Origin: Moraxella lacunata | Lineage (GTDB): Bacteria; Pseudomonadota; Gammaproteobacteria; Pseudomonadales; Moraxellaceae | Length of the DNA: 64,000 nt | NCBI RefSeq assembly: GCF_900453205.1 | Contig: NZ_UGQU01000003.1 | Location: forward strand, 558,001 to 622,000 | Reading direction: 5' to 3' | Shown: positions 45,653 to 56,800 of the stretch, in pieces | Numbering within the stretch: the stretch's first letter is position 1 | Layout: every line of letters starts with the position of its first letter | Program-made: the position numbers and the translations under genes | The notes under the pieces: model-generated | Told to the model about the DNA's origin: nothing | Database searches by the model: none | Seen by the model: the letters and a program-made list of their open reading frames with translations, nothing else

Positions 45653-46792
45653 ATGACACACACCGCCTTTACGCACGATGATTACCACGCTCAATTATCC
45701 GCCAAAATTGACCGCATTAGCACCCAATTCGCCCCTTTTAATCCGCCTGCCTTAGAAGTCTATGAATCGCCGATAAGCCATTTTCGCCAACGTGCCGAAT
45801 TTAGAATTTGGCATACCGAGCGAGACGGGGTGGACGATATGTTTTATGCGATGTTTGAGCGAGACGGTAAATCAAAAAAGGTGATTGAAATTACCGATTT
45901 TGCTATTGCCAGTCGTGCTATCAACGAGCTGATGCCTGTTTTATTAAATGAATTAAAACAACATAGCCTATTAAAAGATAAATTATTTCAAATTGATTTT
46001 TTAAATACCTTACACGGGCAAATGCTCGTTACGCTCATTTATCATAAAAAATTAGATGAAAACTGGCAAGCATTGGCAAATTCATTGGCGGATAAATTAA
46101 AAATTAAACTCATCGGGCGAAGTCGTGGACAAAAATTGGTATTAGATGATGATTTTGTCATTGAAAAAATGAGCGTGGCTATTAAAGGGCAATCCCAAGA
46201 TTTTTATTATCAGCAAATAGAAGGTGGATTTAGTCAGCCCAATGCCCATGTATGCCGTCATATGCTAAACTTTGCCTGTGATGTGGCGGATAATATTAGC
46301 CAGCATGATAAAAAAGATTTGTTAGAATTATATTGTGGTAATGGCAATTTTACCTTGCCGTTATCTAGGTATTTTAATCAAGTTCTGGCAACCGAAATGG
46401 CAAAATCATCGGTCAATTCTGCCAAATGGGCGATTGATTATAATAATATCTCCAATATCGCCATAGCTCGCTTATCCGCCCAAGAATTTAGCCAAGCTCA
46501 TAATGGCGAGCGTGAATTTAGAAGGCTTGCCGAGAGTGATATTGATATTAAATCTTATGACTTTAATACCGTCTTTGTCGACCCGCCACGAGCAGGGATT
46601 GATGATGAAACCTTAAAGATTTTGGCGAATTTTGACAATATCATTTATATTTCATGCAACCCTGATACTTTATTTGAAAACTTGAAATTTTTAAATCATA
46701 CCCACGAAATAAAACGCTTTGCCTTATTTGACCAATTCCCCTATACACACCATATAGAAAGTGGGGTGTGGCTAGGGCGTACCCACCATTGA
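45653..46792 (+). CDS. trmA: tRNA (uracil-5-)-methyltransferase
   Basis: TrmA makes m5U54 in the T-loop of tRNA using S-adenosylmethionine. The 379-residue protein follows the E. coli protein closely: [48 protein letters not shown], the SAM site [30 protein letters not shown] and the catalytic Cys in YISCNPDTL, ending [18 protein letters not shown]. The ATG at 45653 fits the family start; in-frame upstream starts (45596, 45623) lack support. Confidence 0.95.
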   Translation: MTHTAFTHDDYHAQLSAKIDRISTQFAPFNPPALEVYESPISHFRQRAEFRIWHTERDGVDDMFYAMFERDGKSKKVIEITDFAIASRAINELMPVLLNELKQHSLLKDKLFQIDFLNTLHGQMLVTLIYHKKLDENWQALANSLADKLKIKLIGRSRGQKLVLDDDFVIEKMSVAIKGQSQDFYYQQIEGGFSQPNAHVCRHMLNFACDVADNISQHDKKDLLELYCGNGNFTLPLSRYFNQVLATEMAKSSVNSAKWAIDYNNISNIAIARLSAQEFSQAHNGEREFRRLAESDIDIKSYDFNTVFVDPPRAGIDDETLKILANFDNIIYISCNPDTLFENLKFLNHTHEIKRFALFDQFPYTHHIESGVWLGRTHH

Positions 46793-46877
46793 TAACTTTT
46801 ATTAAACGCTAAAAACATTGGCAAAATTTGACAATTTATGGCAAAATAACACGTTTTGATATTATTAGATAATAACC

Positions 46878-47957
46878 ATGAAAGAATCCCTACGCCACCG
46901 CCTAGACCAAATGGCGGACAGATTTGAAGAAGTTACCGCTTTGTTGTCCGACCCTGAGACCATTGCTGACAGCAAAAAATTCCGTGCCCTGTCGGTTGAG
47001 CATAGCGATTTGTCCGAGCTTGTGGATGCTTGGGGGAAGTTTTGTCAAGCCGAAGAAGATTTGGCGACCGCAAGCGAAATGCTTGCCGACCCTGATATGA
47101 AAGAGCTGGCACAAGACGAGATAGATACCGCAAAATCCAAAATTGACGAATTAACCGAAATTCTCAATGTTATGATGCTCCCCAAAGACCCCAACGACAA
47201 GGCGACCGCCTTTTTGGAAATCCGAGCAGGCACAGGCGGAGACGAAGCGGCGATTTTTAGTGGCGATTTGTTCCGTATGTACCAAAAATACGCCCAATCG
47301 CAGGGCTGGCAGGTGGAAGTCCTATCCGCCAATGAAGGCGAACACGGTGGTTATAAAGAAATCATCAGCCGTGTGTCGGGCGTGGGCGTGTATGGGCGAC
47401 TCAAATTTGAAAGTGGGGCTCATCGGGTTCAGCGTGTGCCAGCCACCGAAAGCCAAGGGCGTGTACATACGTCCGCTTGCACGGTTGCGATTATGCCTGA
47501 GATTGAACTTGATGACACGGTTGAGATTAACCCTGCCGACCTGCGGATTGATACTTATCGCTCAAGCGGGGCGGGCGGTCAGCACGTCAATACCACCGAT
47601 TCTGCCGTGCGAATCACGCACATCCCCACAGGCGTGGTTGCCGAGTGCCAACAAGAACGCTCACAGCACGCCAACAAGGACAAGGCGATGAAAATGCTTG
47701 TCGCCAAAATCCAACAAGCCAAAGTCCAAGCCCAAGTAGATGCCACCAGCGATATGAGACGAAATTTGGTGGGTTCTGGCGACCGCAGTGAGCGCATTCG
47801 CACTTATAATTTTCCACAAGGGCGAATGACCGACCACCGTATCAATTTAACGCTGTATAAATTGGACGCAATTATGGAAGGGGATTTGGGCGAATTGCTT
47901 GATAGCTTATTAAGAGAACATCAGGCGGATTTAATGGCAAGTGTGGGTGGGGAATAA
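46878..47957 (+). CDS. prfA: Peptide chain release factor 1
   Basis: RF1 (359 aa) releases peptides at UAA and UAG. Domain 2 carries the codon-reading PAT motif in [19 protein letters not shown], and domain 3 has the catalytic GGQ at about 233-235 in [15 protein letters not shown]. The end [23 protein letters not shown] is also typical. The stop codon overlaps the next ATG (TAATGA). No hemA is adjacent upstream and no prmC downstream, unlike in E. coli. Confidence 0.97.
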   Translation: MKESLRHRLDQMADRFEEVTALLSDPETIADSKKFRALSVEHSDLSELVDAWGKFCQAEEDLATASEMLADPDMKELAQDEIDTAKSKIDELTEILNVMMLPKDPNDKATAFLEIRAGTGGDEAAIFSGDLFRMYQKYAQSQGWQVEVLSANEGEHGGYKEIISRVSGVGVYGRLKFESGAHRVQRVPATESQGRVHTSACTVAIMPEIELDDTVEINPADLRIDTYRSSGAGGQHVNTTDSAVRITHIPTGVVAECQQERSQHANKDKAMKMLVAKIQQAKVQAQVDATSDMRRNLVGSGDRSERIRTYNFPQGRMTDHRINLTLYKLDAIMEGDLGELLDSLLREHQADLMASVGGE

Positions 47958-48316
47958 TGAAACAATGGGAAAGTACTTTTAATAATAATCATTTAAGACT
48001 AATGCGGGTGCATATTGGTTTGATGATTTTTTATGCTGTGTTTTTCTTATTTTGTTCTTATTTTTTATATAATCTTAGAATGGATAGAGTGATCGAAATT
48101 AGTTTTTTGCGAGTTTTTACATCGGTCATGCTTTTATATATTCCATTTTTTGCTTTCCATTTATTACTTGCAATCGGTGCAAAAAGGAAGTCAGAGATGT
48201 CTCGCAAAATCTCTGAAATTGTTTTTGCAATTATGTTATTGGGGTTTCCTGTTGGTACAATATTGTCTGCATTCTATTTTTTACCAAAAACTATTTGGAA
48301 AAGCAAAGAAAGTTAA
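47957..48316 (+). CDS. Small three-helix membrane protein
   Basis: A 119-residue unknown membrane protein, translationally coupled to prfA by overlapping stop and start. Helices are visible at VHIGLMIFYAVFFLFCSYFLY, SVMLLYIPFFAFHLLLAIGA and IVFAIMLLGFPVGTILSAFYFL. The loops are basic (RKSEMSRK), consistent with cytoplasmic sides. It is AT-rich and has no recognised family. Confidence 0.65.
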   Translation: MKQWESTFNNNHLRLMRVHIGLMIFYAVFFLFCSYFLYNLRMDRVIEISFLRVFTSVMLLYIPFFAFHLLLAIGAKRKSEMSRKISEIVFAIMLLGFPVGTILSAFYFLPKTIWKSKES

Positions 48317-48558
48317 TGAATATAAAGGGCTTTATTTCTGCTAAATTTACTCCTTTTATCTTTGCTTTTTATATGTCGGGCATTATGGCGTTTTTAATGT
48401 CGCTTGTGCTTGTGGCGGTTAATACAGGCTTTGGCGGTAATTATATGGTGCGAGTGTTTAGGGCGTATGTAATTTCTTTTCCCATTGCCTTTTGTTGTGT
48501 TACGGCGGTGCGTCCATTGGTAATGAAACTTGTGGACTTGACCATTAAAAAAGAGTAA
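48316..48558 (+). CDS. DUF2798-like two-helix membrane protein
   Basis: An 80-residue protein whose ATG overlaps the preceding stop (TAATG). It has two membrane helices, FIFAFYMSGIMAFLMSLVLVAVNTG and FRAYVISFPIAFCCVTAVRPLV, with the RAYVISFPIAF pattern of small DUF2798 proteins. Function unknown. An in-frame ATG at 48295 would only add seven residues. Confidence 0.72.
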   Translation: MNIKGFISAKFTPFIFAFYMSGIMAFLMSLVLVAVNTGFGGNYMVRVFRAYVISFPIAFCCVTAVRPLVMKLVDLTIKKE

Positions 48559-48607
48559 TTTTTAATTGAAAATTTTTGTTAAATTAAGACAATGTTGGTA
48601 ATAAAAA

Positions 48608-49060
48608 ATGAATAAATTTTTAATCACAATCACAAGTATTTTGGCATTAACTGCTTGTACGCCTAATGCCATCAATGAGCAAAAGGTGGATAATACGCCA
48701 AGCATTCAAAAACCCCAAGAAATAAATAAACCAAACCAAACTTTAACTGCCAAAGACATCAAACACCCACAAGGTAAAACCGCAACCCCTAGCGAGATTG
48801 CCGAATGCCAAAAACAAGGTGGAACAATCAGTCCGCAAGGCTTGTTGGCACACGATTTTTGTGTGGTGGAATTTGCTGATAAAGGCAAAGTGTGTACGGA
48901 CGGTGGCGACTGTCAAGCAGGGCGGTGTATTGCTAAGGTAAATAGCTCTATTGAAAATAGCAGTCAAGCAAAAGGCGTATGTCCAAGTAATAATGTGCCA
49001 TTTGGTTGTTATGGTACGGTTAATAAAGGTCAATTTGGTGGGTTTTTGTGTGTGGATTAA
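48608..49060 (+). CDS. Putative Cys-rich lipoprotein
   Basis: A 150-residue lipoprotein: signal MNKFLITITSILALTAC with lipobox LTAC, a Thr/Pro/Lys-rich spacer, then a compact Cys-rich domain (CQKQGGTISPQGLLAHDFC, CTDGGDCQAGRC, CPSNNVPFGCYGTV, ending FGGFLCVD). Eight or so cysteines imply several disulfides. I cannot assign a function. A GTAATAAAAA start context is weak. Confidence 0.7.
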   Translation: MNKFLITITSILALTACTPNAINEQKVDNTPSIQKPQEINKPNQTLTAKDIKHPQGKTATPSEIAECQKQGGTISPQGLLAHDFCVVEFADKGKVCTDGGDCQAGRCIAKVNSSIENSSQAKGVCPSNNVPFGCYGTVNKGQFGGFLCVD

Positions 49061-49236
49061 AAAATGAGCCGAACAAACGCAATGGCGGATTTTTAGTTGG
49101 CATAGATAATACTTCCGCTCCCGATGATTTTGATAGAATGTTTGAAGATGAAATTGCCGAAATGTTTTATGATGAAGATATTGAAACGCTCAATAAAATA
49201 TGGGCAGAATTAGCAAAAAATCAATCAAGCTCGTAA
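49048..49236 (+). CDS. Uncertain small acidic protein (62 aa)
   Basis: An open frame with a GTG at 49048 overlapping the lipoprotein end; an ATG at 49064 is in another frame and closes quickly. The acidic C-terminal part (DDFDRMFEDEIAEMFYDEDIETLNKIWAEL) is convincing as protein, but no ATG or ribosome site opens it. It may be a fragment of a lost gene. Low confidence. Confidence 0.3.
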   Translation: MCGLKNEPNKRNGGFLVGIDNTSAPDDFDRMFEDEIAEMFYDEDIETLNKIWAELAKNQSSS

Positions 49237-49253
49237 GGTGTGTATTACGCACC
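49237..49253. repeat. Half copy of the GGTGCGT palindromic repeat
   Basis: GGTGTGTATTACGCACC forms one small hairpin arm of the repeat family at 31577-31635. It stands just before the PLD-like gene. Confidence 0.5.
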
Positions 49254-49277
49254 GTTATAGAAAAAAAGGAATAATTT

Positions 49278-50042
49278 ATGGCAAAATTTTTAAATACCAG
49301 TGGTACAACTTACCATTTGGAAGAATTGATTAAAAAGGCAACCGACAGACTTGTTTTAATCAGTCCTTATTTGCAATTTAATGAACGCATTAAAGAATTA
49401 TTGGAAGATAAAAACCGCCTAAAAATTGACATTCGCATTGTGTATGGCAAAAGTGAATTATCGCCACAAGAAATTAATTGGTTAAAAGATTTAAATTTTG
49501 TGCGTACCAGCTTTTGCAAAAATTTGCACGCCAAATGCTATTTAAATGAACACGAGTGTATTATTACCAGTCTAAATTTATATGAATTTAGCCAAGTCAA
49601 TAATAATGAAATGGGCGTGCTTATCAATAAAAATGATGACGCTCAATTATATGCTGATACTTATGACGAAGTACAGCGTATCATTAGAATTAGCGAAGAA
49701 GTCAGATTATCAGCAGATACTGAAAAATCTACCACTTATCAAGAAAAACCAAAAACCGAAAGCAATACCAAACCAAAAAATTATGATAAAATCACCACCG
49801 CCAAACTTGCAGAGAAATTTGGTATTGATAGCAATGAATTTACCAAACTACTTGCTGAAAATGGCTATATTGAATTAAAAGGTAAAAATACCTTTTTAAC
49901 CGATAAAGGTCGTGAAGTGGGTGGCGAAGTTAAAAAAGGTCAATATGGTTATTTTATTGTTTGGTCGGTGGATTTAGAAATTTCTTTTGATGATGAAAAA
50001 ACAAGTTTTGCTGATAAGTTAAAAAACTTATTTAAACGCTAA
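49278..50042 (+). CDS. Phospholipase D-like nuclease-family protein
   Basis: A 254-residue PLD-fold protein. The N-terminal half ([21 protein letters not shown]) leads to a single HKD-type motif, [19 protein letters not shown], in which Glu stands where Asp is usual, followed by NNNEMGVLI. One motif per chain implies a dimer active site, as in bacterial PLD nucleases. A Lys/Thr-rich linker joins a C-terminal winged-helix-like part ([26 protein letters not shown]). It may act on nucleic acid rather than lipid. AT-rich, AAAAAAGGAATAA ribosome site. Confidence 0.78.
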   Translation: MAKFLNTSGTTYHLEELIKKATDRLVLISPYLQFNERIKELLEDKNRLKIDIRIVYGKSELSPQEINWLKDLNFVRTSFCKNLHAKCYLNEHECIITSLNLYEFSQVNNNEMGVLINKNDDAQLYADTYDEVQRIIRISEEVRLSADTEKSTTYQEKPKTESNTKPKNYDKITTAKLAEKFGIDSNEFTKLLAENGYIELKGKNTFLTDKGREVGGEVKKGQYGYFIVWSVDLEISFDDEKTSFADKLKNLFKR

Positions 50043-50092
50043 TTTTTATTTTATTTATTTTATTTAATTTAATTGATATTAAGGCTTTTATT

Positions 50093-51610
50093 ATGTCAAA
50101 CCAACCTCAAACCCCAGAAACCCAAATCAGTGAAAATGATTTAATCGCCCAACGCCACGCCAAATTGCAAGAATTGCAAGCAAAAGCCCAAGCGAATGGC
50201 AAAACTGCTTATCCAAATACCTTTAAACGAGAAGATTATGCGTTGGATTTGCAAACTAAATTTGAAGGCGTGGATAAAGAAACCATTGAGAATGGCGAAA
50301 AAGTCTATGTCAAAGTCGCAGGGCGGGTAATGCTCAATCGTGGCTCTTTTATTGTTATCCAAGATATGACAGGTCGTATTCAGCTTTATGTGGATAGAAA
50401 AGGCTTGGATAATGATACGCTAGATTTAATTAAATCCTTAGACTTAGGTGATATTGTCGCAGGAAGTGGTTATATTGGGCGTTCTGGTAAAGGGGATTTG
50501 TATATTCATTTAGAACAATTTGAATTATTAACCAAATCATTACGCCCATTACCTGATAAATTTCACGGCTTGACCGATACCGAAGTCAAATATCGTCAGC
50601 GTTATTTAGATTTAATGGTTAATGAAGACACTCGTAAAACTTTTGAAATTCGCTCCAAAGTGGTGGCAGGCATTCGTGAATATCTTACCAATGAACGCTA
50701 TATGGAAGTAGAAACGCCAATGATGCACATTATTCCAGGTGGTGCGTCTGCTCGTCCGTTTGTTACCCACCATAATGCCTTGGATATGGATTTATATTTG
50801 CGTATTGCTCCTGAATTATATTTAAAACGTTTAGTCGTTGGTGGATTTGAGCGGGTATTTGAAATTAACCGTAATTTTAGAAATGAAGGCGTTTCTACTC
50901 GCCACAATCCTGAATTTACCATGATTGAATTTTATCAAGCCTATGCTGATTACAAAGATTTAATGGCACTCACCGAAAATATGCTTGAAAAATTGGCAAT
51001 GGATATTTTGGGAACAACCGATGTGCCTTATGGTGAAGAAGTATTTAGCTTTAAAGCCCCATTTGCCAAAATTCCAATGAGTGAAGCGATTTTAAAATAT
51101 AATCCAAATCTAACTTTGGAAAATATCAATGACCGTGAATTTCTGGCGGACTTTGTTAAAAATACGCTAAAAGAAGAAGTCAAACCATCGTTTGGTTTGG
51201 GTAAATTACAAACGATTGTTTTTGAAGAAACGGTAGAAACAAAGTTAAGACAACCGACTTTTATTACTGAATATCCAGCCGAAACTTCGCCACTGGCTCG
51301 CCGTAATGATGACAATCCGCACATTACTGACCGTTTTGAATTCTTTATTGGCGGACGGGAATTAGCAAATGGCTTTTCAGAATTAAATGACCCAATTGAC
51401 CAAGCCGAACGCTTTAAAGCACAAGTCGCAGAAAAAGACGCAGGTGATGATGAGGCAATGCATTATGATGCCGACTTTATTGAGGCACTGGAATATGGTT
51501 TGCCACCAACCGCAGGTGAAGGGATTGGTATTGACCGCCTTGTGATGCTCTTTGCCAATGCCCCAAGTATTCGTGATGTGATTTTGTTCCCGCATATGCG
51601 ACATAAATAA
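50093..51610 (+). CDS. lysS: Lysine-tRNA ligase (class II)
   Basis: LysS (505 aa) charges tRNA-Lys. The N-terminal OB-fold anticodon-binding domain ([27 protein letters not shown]) precedes the class II core with motif 1 ([20 protein letters not shown] region), motif 2 ([26 protein letters not shown]) and motif 3 ([29 protein letters not shown]). Length matches bacterial LysS. The gene is followed by a weak hairpin and three very small membrane-protein genes. Confidence 0.97.
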   Translation: MSNQPQTPETQISENDLIAQRHAKLQELQAKAQANGKTAYPNTFKREDYALDLQTKFEGVDKETIENGEKVYVKVAGRVMLNRGSFIVIQDMTGRIQLYVDRKGLDNDTLDLIKSLDLGDIVAGSGYIGRSGKGDLYIHLEQFELLTKSLRPLPDKFHGLTDTEVKYRQRYLDLMVNEDTRKTFEIRSKVVAGIREYLTNERYMEVETPMMHIIPGGASARPFVTHHNALDMDLYLRIAPELYLKRLVVGGFERVFEINRNFRNEGVSTRHNPEFTMIEFYQAYADYKDLMALTENMLEKLAMDILGTTDVPYGEEVFSFKAPFAKIPMSEAILKYNPNLTLENINDREFLADFVKNTLKEEVKPSFGLGKLQTIVFEETVETKLRQPTFITEYPAETSPLARRNDDNPHITDRFEFFIGGRELANGFSELNDPIDQAERFKAQVAEKDAGDDEAMHYDADFIEALEYGLPPTAGEGIGIDRLVMLFANAPSIRDVILFPHMRHK

Positions 51611-51620
51611 TCACCAATAA

Positions 51621-51654
51621 AAATAACCCTGTTTTTTATAAAATGGGGTTATTT
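51621..51654 (+). terminator. Possible terminator of lysS
   Basis: AAATAACCC pairs with GGGTTATTT over a loop of 16 bases, ten bases after the lysS stop. The long loop and lack of a T run make it weak. Confidence 0.45.
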
Positions 51655-51852
51655 AAAAAGAAGTTATTATGGAAGAAATCCCCCAAACTGATTTTACTTA
51701 TTCTGAAATCACTTGTATATGCCATACAAATTACTGGTGAATTTTGTTTGTCTTGCGGTCAATTTATCAACAATCGCTATGCAATTTGGTGGGTAATTGG
51801 CATTACCCTAACCATTGTGATAAGTTGTATCATAATGTTTTGGGGAAATTAA
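51643..51852 (+). CDS. Small membrane protein (69 aa)
   Basis: A short basic protein (MGLFKKKLLWKKSPKLILLILKSLVYAIQ in parts) with a second hydrophobic helix AIWWVIGITLTIVISCIIMFW. Its start lies within the lysS hairpin and has no clear ribosome site, but its stop touches the ATG of the next small gene (TAAATG), supporting coupling. Unknown function. Confidence 0.45.
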   Translation: MGLFKKKLLWKKSPKLILLILKSLVYAIQITGEFCLSCGQFINNRYAIWWVIGITLTIVISCIIMFWGN

Positions 51853-52035
51853 ATGGCGATTGGTATTATAGCATTTATTTTGGTGGTTGTTTATGTCATT
51901 ATTGAATGTTTGACACACGTTGACGACCCAATCTTTAATACTCGTTATTGGAAATGGTATCTCGTCATTTGTGTGATTGCTGCTATTATTGCCATTGGGT
52001 TTTATTATAAAGAATTTTTGGCAATATTGTCATAG
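51853..52035 (+). CDS. Small membrane protein (60 aa)
   Basis: Two hydrophobic helices (IGIIAFILVVVYVIIECL and WYLVICVIAAIIAIGFYY) separated by an aspartate-containing turn (THVDDPIFNTRYWK). GGGGAAATTAA precedes the ATG. No family recognised. Confidence 0.5.
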   Translation: MAIGIIAFILVVVYVIIECLTHVDDPIFNTRYWKWYLVICVIAAIIAIGFYYKEFLAILS

Positions 52036-52109
52036 TGTTGTTGATTTCATATTTCATAATCATGGTGTACACACCTTACAGTCATTTTTGAATCAATTTA
52101 GGGGTAAAA

Positions 52110-52271
52110 ATGGATGAATTTTTAAAACTCATTTGGTATCCATTATCTATGATTGCTCAAATTTGGGTGGAAATTGCAGATGAAAAGATTTGGCGAAAAT
52201 ACACCTTTTGGTATGTGTTATTTTTGATAGTGATTGTTGGTTTGGCGATTTATTTCATCGTTAATTCTTGA
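52110..52271 (+). CDS. Small membrane protein (53 aa)
   Basis: Start ATG at 52110 is preceded by TTTAGGGGTAAAA, a good ribosome site. The product begins MDEFLKLIWYPLSMIAQIWV and has one strong C-terminal helix (YVLFLIVIVGLAIYFIV). The Trp/Tyr-Lys boundary (WRKYTFWY) resembles the 60-residue neighbour (TRYWKWY), suggesting the two are distant duplicates. Unknown function. Confidence 0.5.
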   Translation: MDEFLKLIWYPLSMIAQIWVEIADEKIWRKYTFWYVLFLIVIVGLAIYFIVNS

Positions 52272-52298
52272 TATCTTTTTTTAATAAGATGATTGCCT

Positions 52299-53786
52299 AT
52301 GGGAAGTTTTATTTTTTTAGAAATTTTTACGGTTGTTTGTTTAATTTCTATTATTACGACTTTATTTAATAAACGCATCTTGGGAATGCCCCAAGCCATT
52401 GGCGTGCCAATTGTCTCGGCGGTATTGGTCTTTATTTTGCAATGGTCAGCGACATTATTGGCAGGCAACCAATTTATTAATATCAACATTCACGCCATTG
52501 AAGAAGCTGTCCGCCAAATCAATTTTTATGATTTTTTAATTAATGGGGTGATTTGTTTTATCTTAACTGCCTCCGCCCTTAAATTTAAAATGGCGGATTT
52601 AAGAACTTATTGGAAACCCATTGGGATTTTGGCAAGTTTAGCACTACTGTTTTGTGCTTTTGTTTTTGGCGGTCTATTATTTGGCTATCAATTCATCACA
52701 GGTCATCATGTTCCCTTAATTGTGTTGTTATTATTAGGCTCGGCACTTGGAGCAACCGACCCGATTGGCATTAAAGGCGTATTAAGCTCCATTAAAGCCC
52801 CCAATCATTTGATGATTAAATTAGAGGGTGAATCCTTATTTAATGATGCCATGTGTATTGCGGTATTTATGACGATTTTAAAAGTCATTCAAGGCAGTGA
52901 ATTTAATTTATTGCACGTTATTGAACATTTGGCATTTGAAATCATTGTGGCGGTGATTATTGGTTTTGCTTTTGGTAAAATGGCGTTGTATTTATTAAAA
53001 GGCAAAAACGAAATGGAGTCATTGATATTAACCACTGCCGTGTTAGCCTCAGGCTCTTATCTGGTGGCACTCTATGCTCATGCATCCGCACCGATTGCTT
53101 GTGTGATTGGTGGTTTGATGGTGGGCGATAAATGGCAAGAGATTTTAGCTCATAAAGATGTAGAAGAAATCAACCATTTTTGGCATACCATTGAAGGGAT
53201 TATTAATTCCTTTTTATTTACCTTAATTGGGCTTGAATTATTTATTTTGGATTTGAATGCTCATATTGTCATTGGCGGTATTGTGGCGTTTATTATTTTG
53301 CATTTAGCTCGTTTTTTAGCAAATTATTTGGCATTTTCGTTTTTTCCCAGTGTGCGTAAAAATGCCTATAAAGGCAGTTTGGAGATTTTGTCATGGGGCG
53401 GGGTGCGTGGTGGTATTTCGCTCGCCCTGATTTTGGCGGTTGCCAACGTCCCACAATTAAAAGAATACACCAACGTGTTGATTGGTTATACCTTTATCGT
53501 GGTACTTTTGTCAGGGGTGGTGTGTGGTTTGGGATTGCCTGCAGTGATTAATGCCTTTTATTATAATCCCAATGAGCCAAGCGAAGGGTTTGCAGGCTGG
53601 TATCAACGCCTAATGCACAAAATAATGAATCGCTCTGATAGATTATATGTGTTAAATGAGGATAAATTTGGCAATCAAACCATTAGCCTATATGAGCCTA
53701 CGCCAGAGGAATTGGAGGAATTGCCTAAGTTTGATGACACTAAACACGAAACGCAAGCGACACTTAATGACCCCAATCGTTTTTGA
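52299..53786 (+). CDS. Na+/H+ antiporter, CPA1 (NhaP-type) family
   Basis: A 495-residue antiporter with about twelve membrane helices. The family signature is clear: LLGSALGATDPIGIKGVLSS with the ATDP motif, then IKLEGESLFNDAMCIAVFMTIL with the ion-binding ND, and WGGVRGGISLALILAVAN. These are typical CPA1 helices. A hydrophilic C-terminal tail of about 70 residues ends KFDDTKHETQATLND. It would exchange Na+ or K+ for H+ at the inner membrane. The ATG at 52299 follows a weak ribosome site. Confidence 0.9.
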   Translation: MGSFIFLEIFTVVCLISIITTLFNKRILGMPQAIGVPIVSAVLVFILQWSATLLAGNQFININIHAIEEAVRQINFYDFLINGVICFILTASALKFKMADLRTYWKPIGILASLALLFCAFVFGGLLFGYQFITGHHVPLIVLLLLGSALGATDPIGIKGVLSSIKAPNHLMIKLEGESLFNDAMCIAVFMTILKVIQGSEFNLLHVIEHLAFEIIVAVIIGFAFGKMALYLLKGKNEMESLILTTAVLASGSYLVALYAHASAPIACVIGGLMVGDKWQEILAHKDVEEINHFWHTIEGIINSFLFTLIGLELFILDLNAHIVIGGIVAFIILHLARFLANYLAFSFFPSVRKNAYKGSLEILSWGGVRGGISLALILAVANVPQLKEYTNVLIGYTFIVVLLSGVVCGLGLPAVINAFYYNPNEPSEGFAGWYQRLMHKIMNRSDRLYVLNEDKFGNQTISLYEPTPEELEELPKFDDTKHETQATLNDPNRF

Positions 53787-53828
53787 TGTTAAAATGATGG
53801 GTCATTATAAGACAATTAAGGAGATTTT

Positions 53829-56800
53829 ATGTTTCACTTTACCCATGCACAAACCCCATTAAAAGATGCCATTACCGCCGCTTATCGCTTGGATGAGACG
53901 GTGGCAGTACGAAATTTGGCAAGCATACTTGACTTTACCCAAACCCAAAGAGACAATATTCAGTCGCTTGCCCGTTCGCTCATCACTCAGGTGCGTGCCG
54001 ACCGCTCCAAATCATCGGGCGTGGATGCGCTTATGCATGAGTTTTCGTTATCCAGCGAAGAAGGCATTGCTCTTATGTGCCTTGCCGAAGCCCTGCTACG
54101 CATTCCTGATAACGCCACCAGAGATAAGCTCATTCGTGATAAGCTCGCCGATGGGGATTGGCGACGTCATGTCGGTAATAGCCCATCCATGTTCGTCAAT
54201 GCTGCTGCTTGGGGGTTGGTCTTGACGGGTAAGCTGACCACGGATGTGTCGGATGACTCGATGGGTTCATCTTTGACCCGTGTCTTACAAAAAGGTGGCG
54301 AACCCTTTATTCGTGGTGGTGTGAACTATGCCATGAAGCTCCTTGGCAAGCAGTTTGTGACAGGGCAGACGATAGAAGAAGCCCTTACTAATGGTAAAGA
54401 GCGTGAACGTCTGGGCTATCGTTTTAGCTTTGACATGCTTGGTGAAGCTGCCATGACACAGGCGGATGCTGACCGTTATTTTAATGACTATGTCAGTGCC
54501 ATTCATGCCATTGGCAAAGATGCTAAAGGGCGTGGGGTTTATGATGGTAATGGCATCTCAGTCAAGCTGTCCGCCATTCATCCCAGATATTTTCGCTCAC
54601 AGCATAAGCGTGTGATGAGTGAGCTATTGCCTAGATTGAAGGCATTGTTTTTGCTTGCCAAAGAGTATGACATCGGGCTAAACATCGATGCCGAAGAAGC
54701 TCATCGCTTGGAGCTGTCGCTTGAACTCATGGAAGCCTTGGTGTCTGACCCTGATTTGGCAGGTTTTCGTGGCATTGGCTTTGTGGTGCAAGCCTACCAA
54801 AAACGCTGTCCTTTTGTCATTGATTATCTCATTGACTTAGCTCGTCGCCATAACCAAAAACTCATGATTCGCCTTGTCAAAGGAGCGTATTGGGACAGTG
54901 AGATTAAATGGGCTCAGGTGGATGGCATGGATGGCTATCCTGTCTATACCCGCAAAGTCCACACGGATGTGTCTTATTTGGCATGTGCCAAAAAACTACT
55001 GTCCGCCCAAGATGCCATATTCCCCCAATTTGCCACGCATAACGCCCAAACGCTGGCAACCATCTATGAGGTGGGTAAGGAGCTTGATTTTGAATTTCAA
55101 TGTTTACACGGCATGGGCGAGACGTTATATGACCAAGTGGTCGGCGACAAACTTGACCGCCGTGTGCGAATCTATGCCCCTGTCGGTACACACAAGACCC
55201 TGCTCGCCTATCTGGTACGCCGTCTTTTGGAAAATGGGGCAAACTCATCATTTGTCAATCGTATCGTGGATGAGAAAGTCAGTATTGATGAGTTGGTCAT
55301 CTCGCCTTTAGATGAGATTGATGTCGGCAACATTACACCAAACCCACTCACACCAAACCCGCGCCATATTTATGGCGAACGCAAAAATTCATGGGGCATG
55401 GATTTATCTAACGAGCATGTCCTATCCCAGCTCCAAGATGATATGACCATGGCAAGTGGCATTGACTTTAACGTTAGCTCCTTGACCCATCATGATGTCG
55501 TCCATATACCTGCCTTTGCCGTGCTAAATCCTGCCAATCACACCGATGTGGTCGGACAAGTAGCATTTATTAACCCAAATCAGGTGTCAGATGTGGTTGG
55601 AGTTGCCATCAATGCCCAACACTCATGGCAAAACGTCTCGCCAAAAGAGCGTGCTGACATGATACGAGCCTTTGCCGATTTGATGGAAGAGCCCAAACGC
55701 ATGGCACTGCTTATGATGGTGGCGGTGCGTGAAGCAGGCAAAACCCTGCTAAATGCCATTGCCGAAGTGCGTGAAGCGGTGGATTTTTGCCGTTATTATG
55801 CCGATGAATGTGAACGGCTAAACCTAACCACGCCACTAGGCACGGTGGTGGCGATTAGCCCGTGGAATTTTCCTCTAGCGATTTTTGTTGGCGAAGTGGT
55901 CTCTGCCTTGTGTGCAGGCAATACGGTTGTTGCCAAACCTGCCGAACAGACGTCCATCATCGCTCACTTGGCGGTTTCATGGCTACATGAAGCAGGCATC
56001 CCAACTGATGTATTACAACTGGTGCTGGGTGCTGGGGATGTGGGTGGTGTTTTGACAGCGGACGAGCGTATTGATGGCGTGATTTTCACAGGTTCAACAG
56101 ACGTCGCCAAACGCATTAATACCTTGCTTGCCAAACGCTCTGACAATCCTGTGCTCATCGCTGAGACAGGGGGCATGAACGCCATGATTGTGGATTCTAC
56201 CGCCCTGCCTGAGCAGGTGTGTGCCGATGTATTGGCATCTGCCTTTGACTCAGCAGGTCAGCGTTGCTCTGCCTTGCGTATCTTATGTATCCAAGAAGAC
56301 ATCGCCGAGCCTATGATTGAGATGATAAAAGGGGCGATGGATGAGCTTGTCGTGTCAGACCCACGCCTACTTAGCACAGATGTCGGGCCTGTGATTGACA
56401 GCGAAGCCCAGGCGAATCTGCTAGACCATATCAATACCCTAAAACAAACCAGCGATTATCATGAAGTGCGTGTTACAGATGGCGAGCAAGGCACCTTTGT
56501 TGCTCCGATTTTATTTGAACTAAAAGACCTATCACAGCTTAAAAAGGAAGTCTTTGGACCCGTGCTACACGTTGTCCGTTATAAAGCCCATGAACTTGAT
56601 GACGTGATAGACAGCATTAACAAAAAAGGCTATGCCCTAACACACGGCATTCACAGCCGTATCGATGGCACGATAGAGCATATCACAAATCGCATACAAG
56701 CAGGTAACGTCTACATCAACCGCAACATCGTCGGGGCGGTGGTGGGCGTCCAACCCTTTGGCGGTCATGGCTTATCGGGTACAGGACCTAAGGCAGGCGG

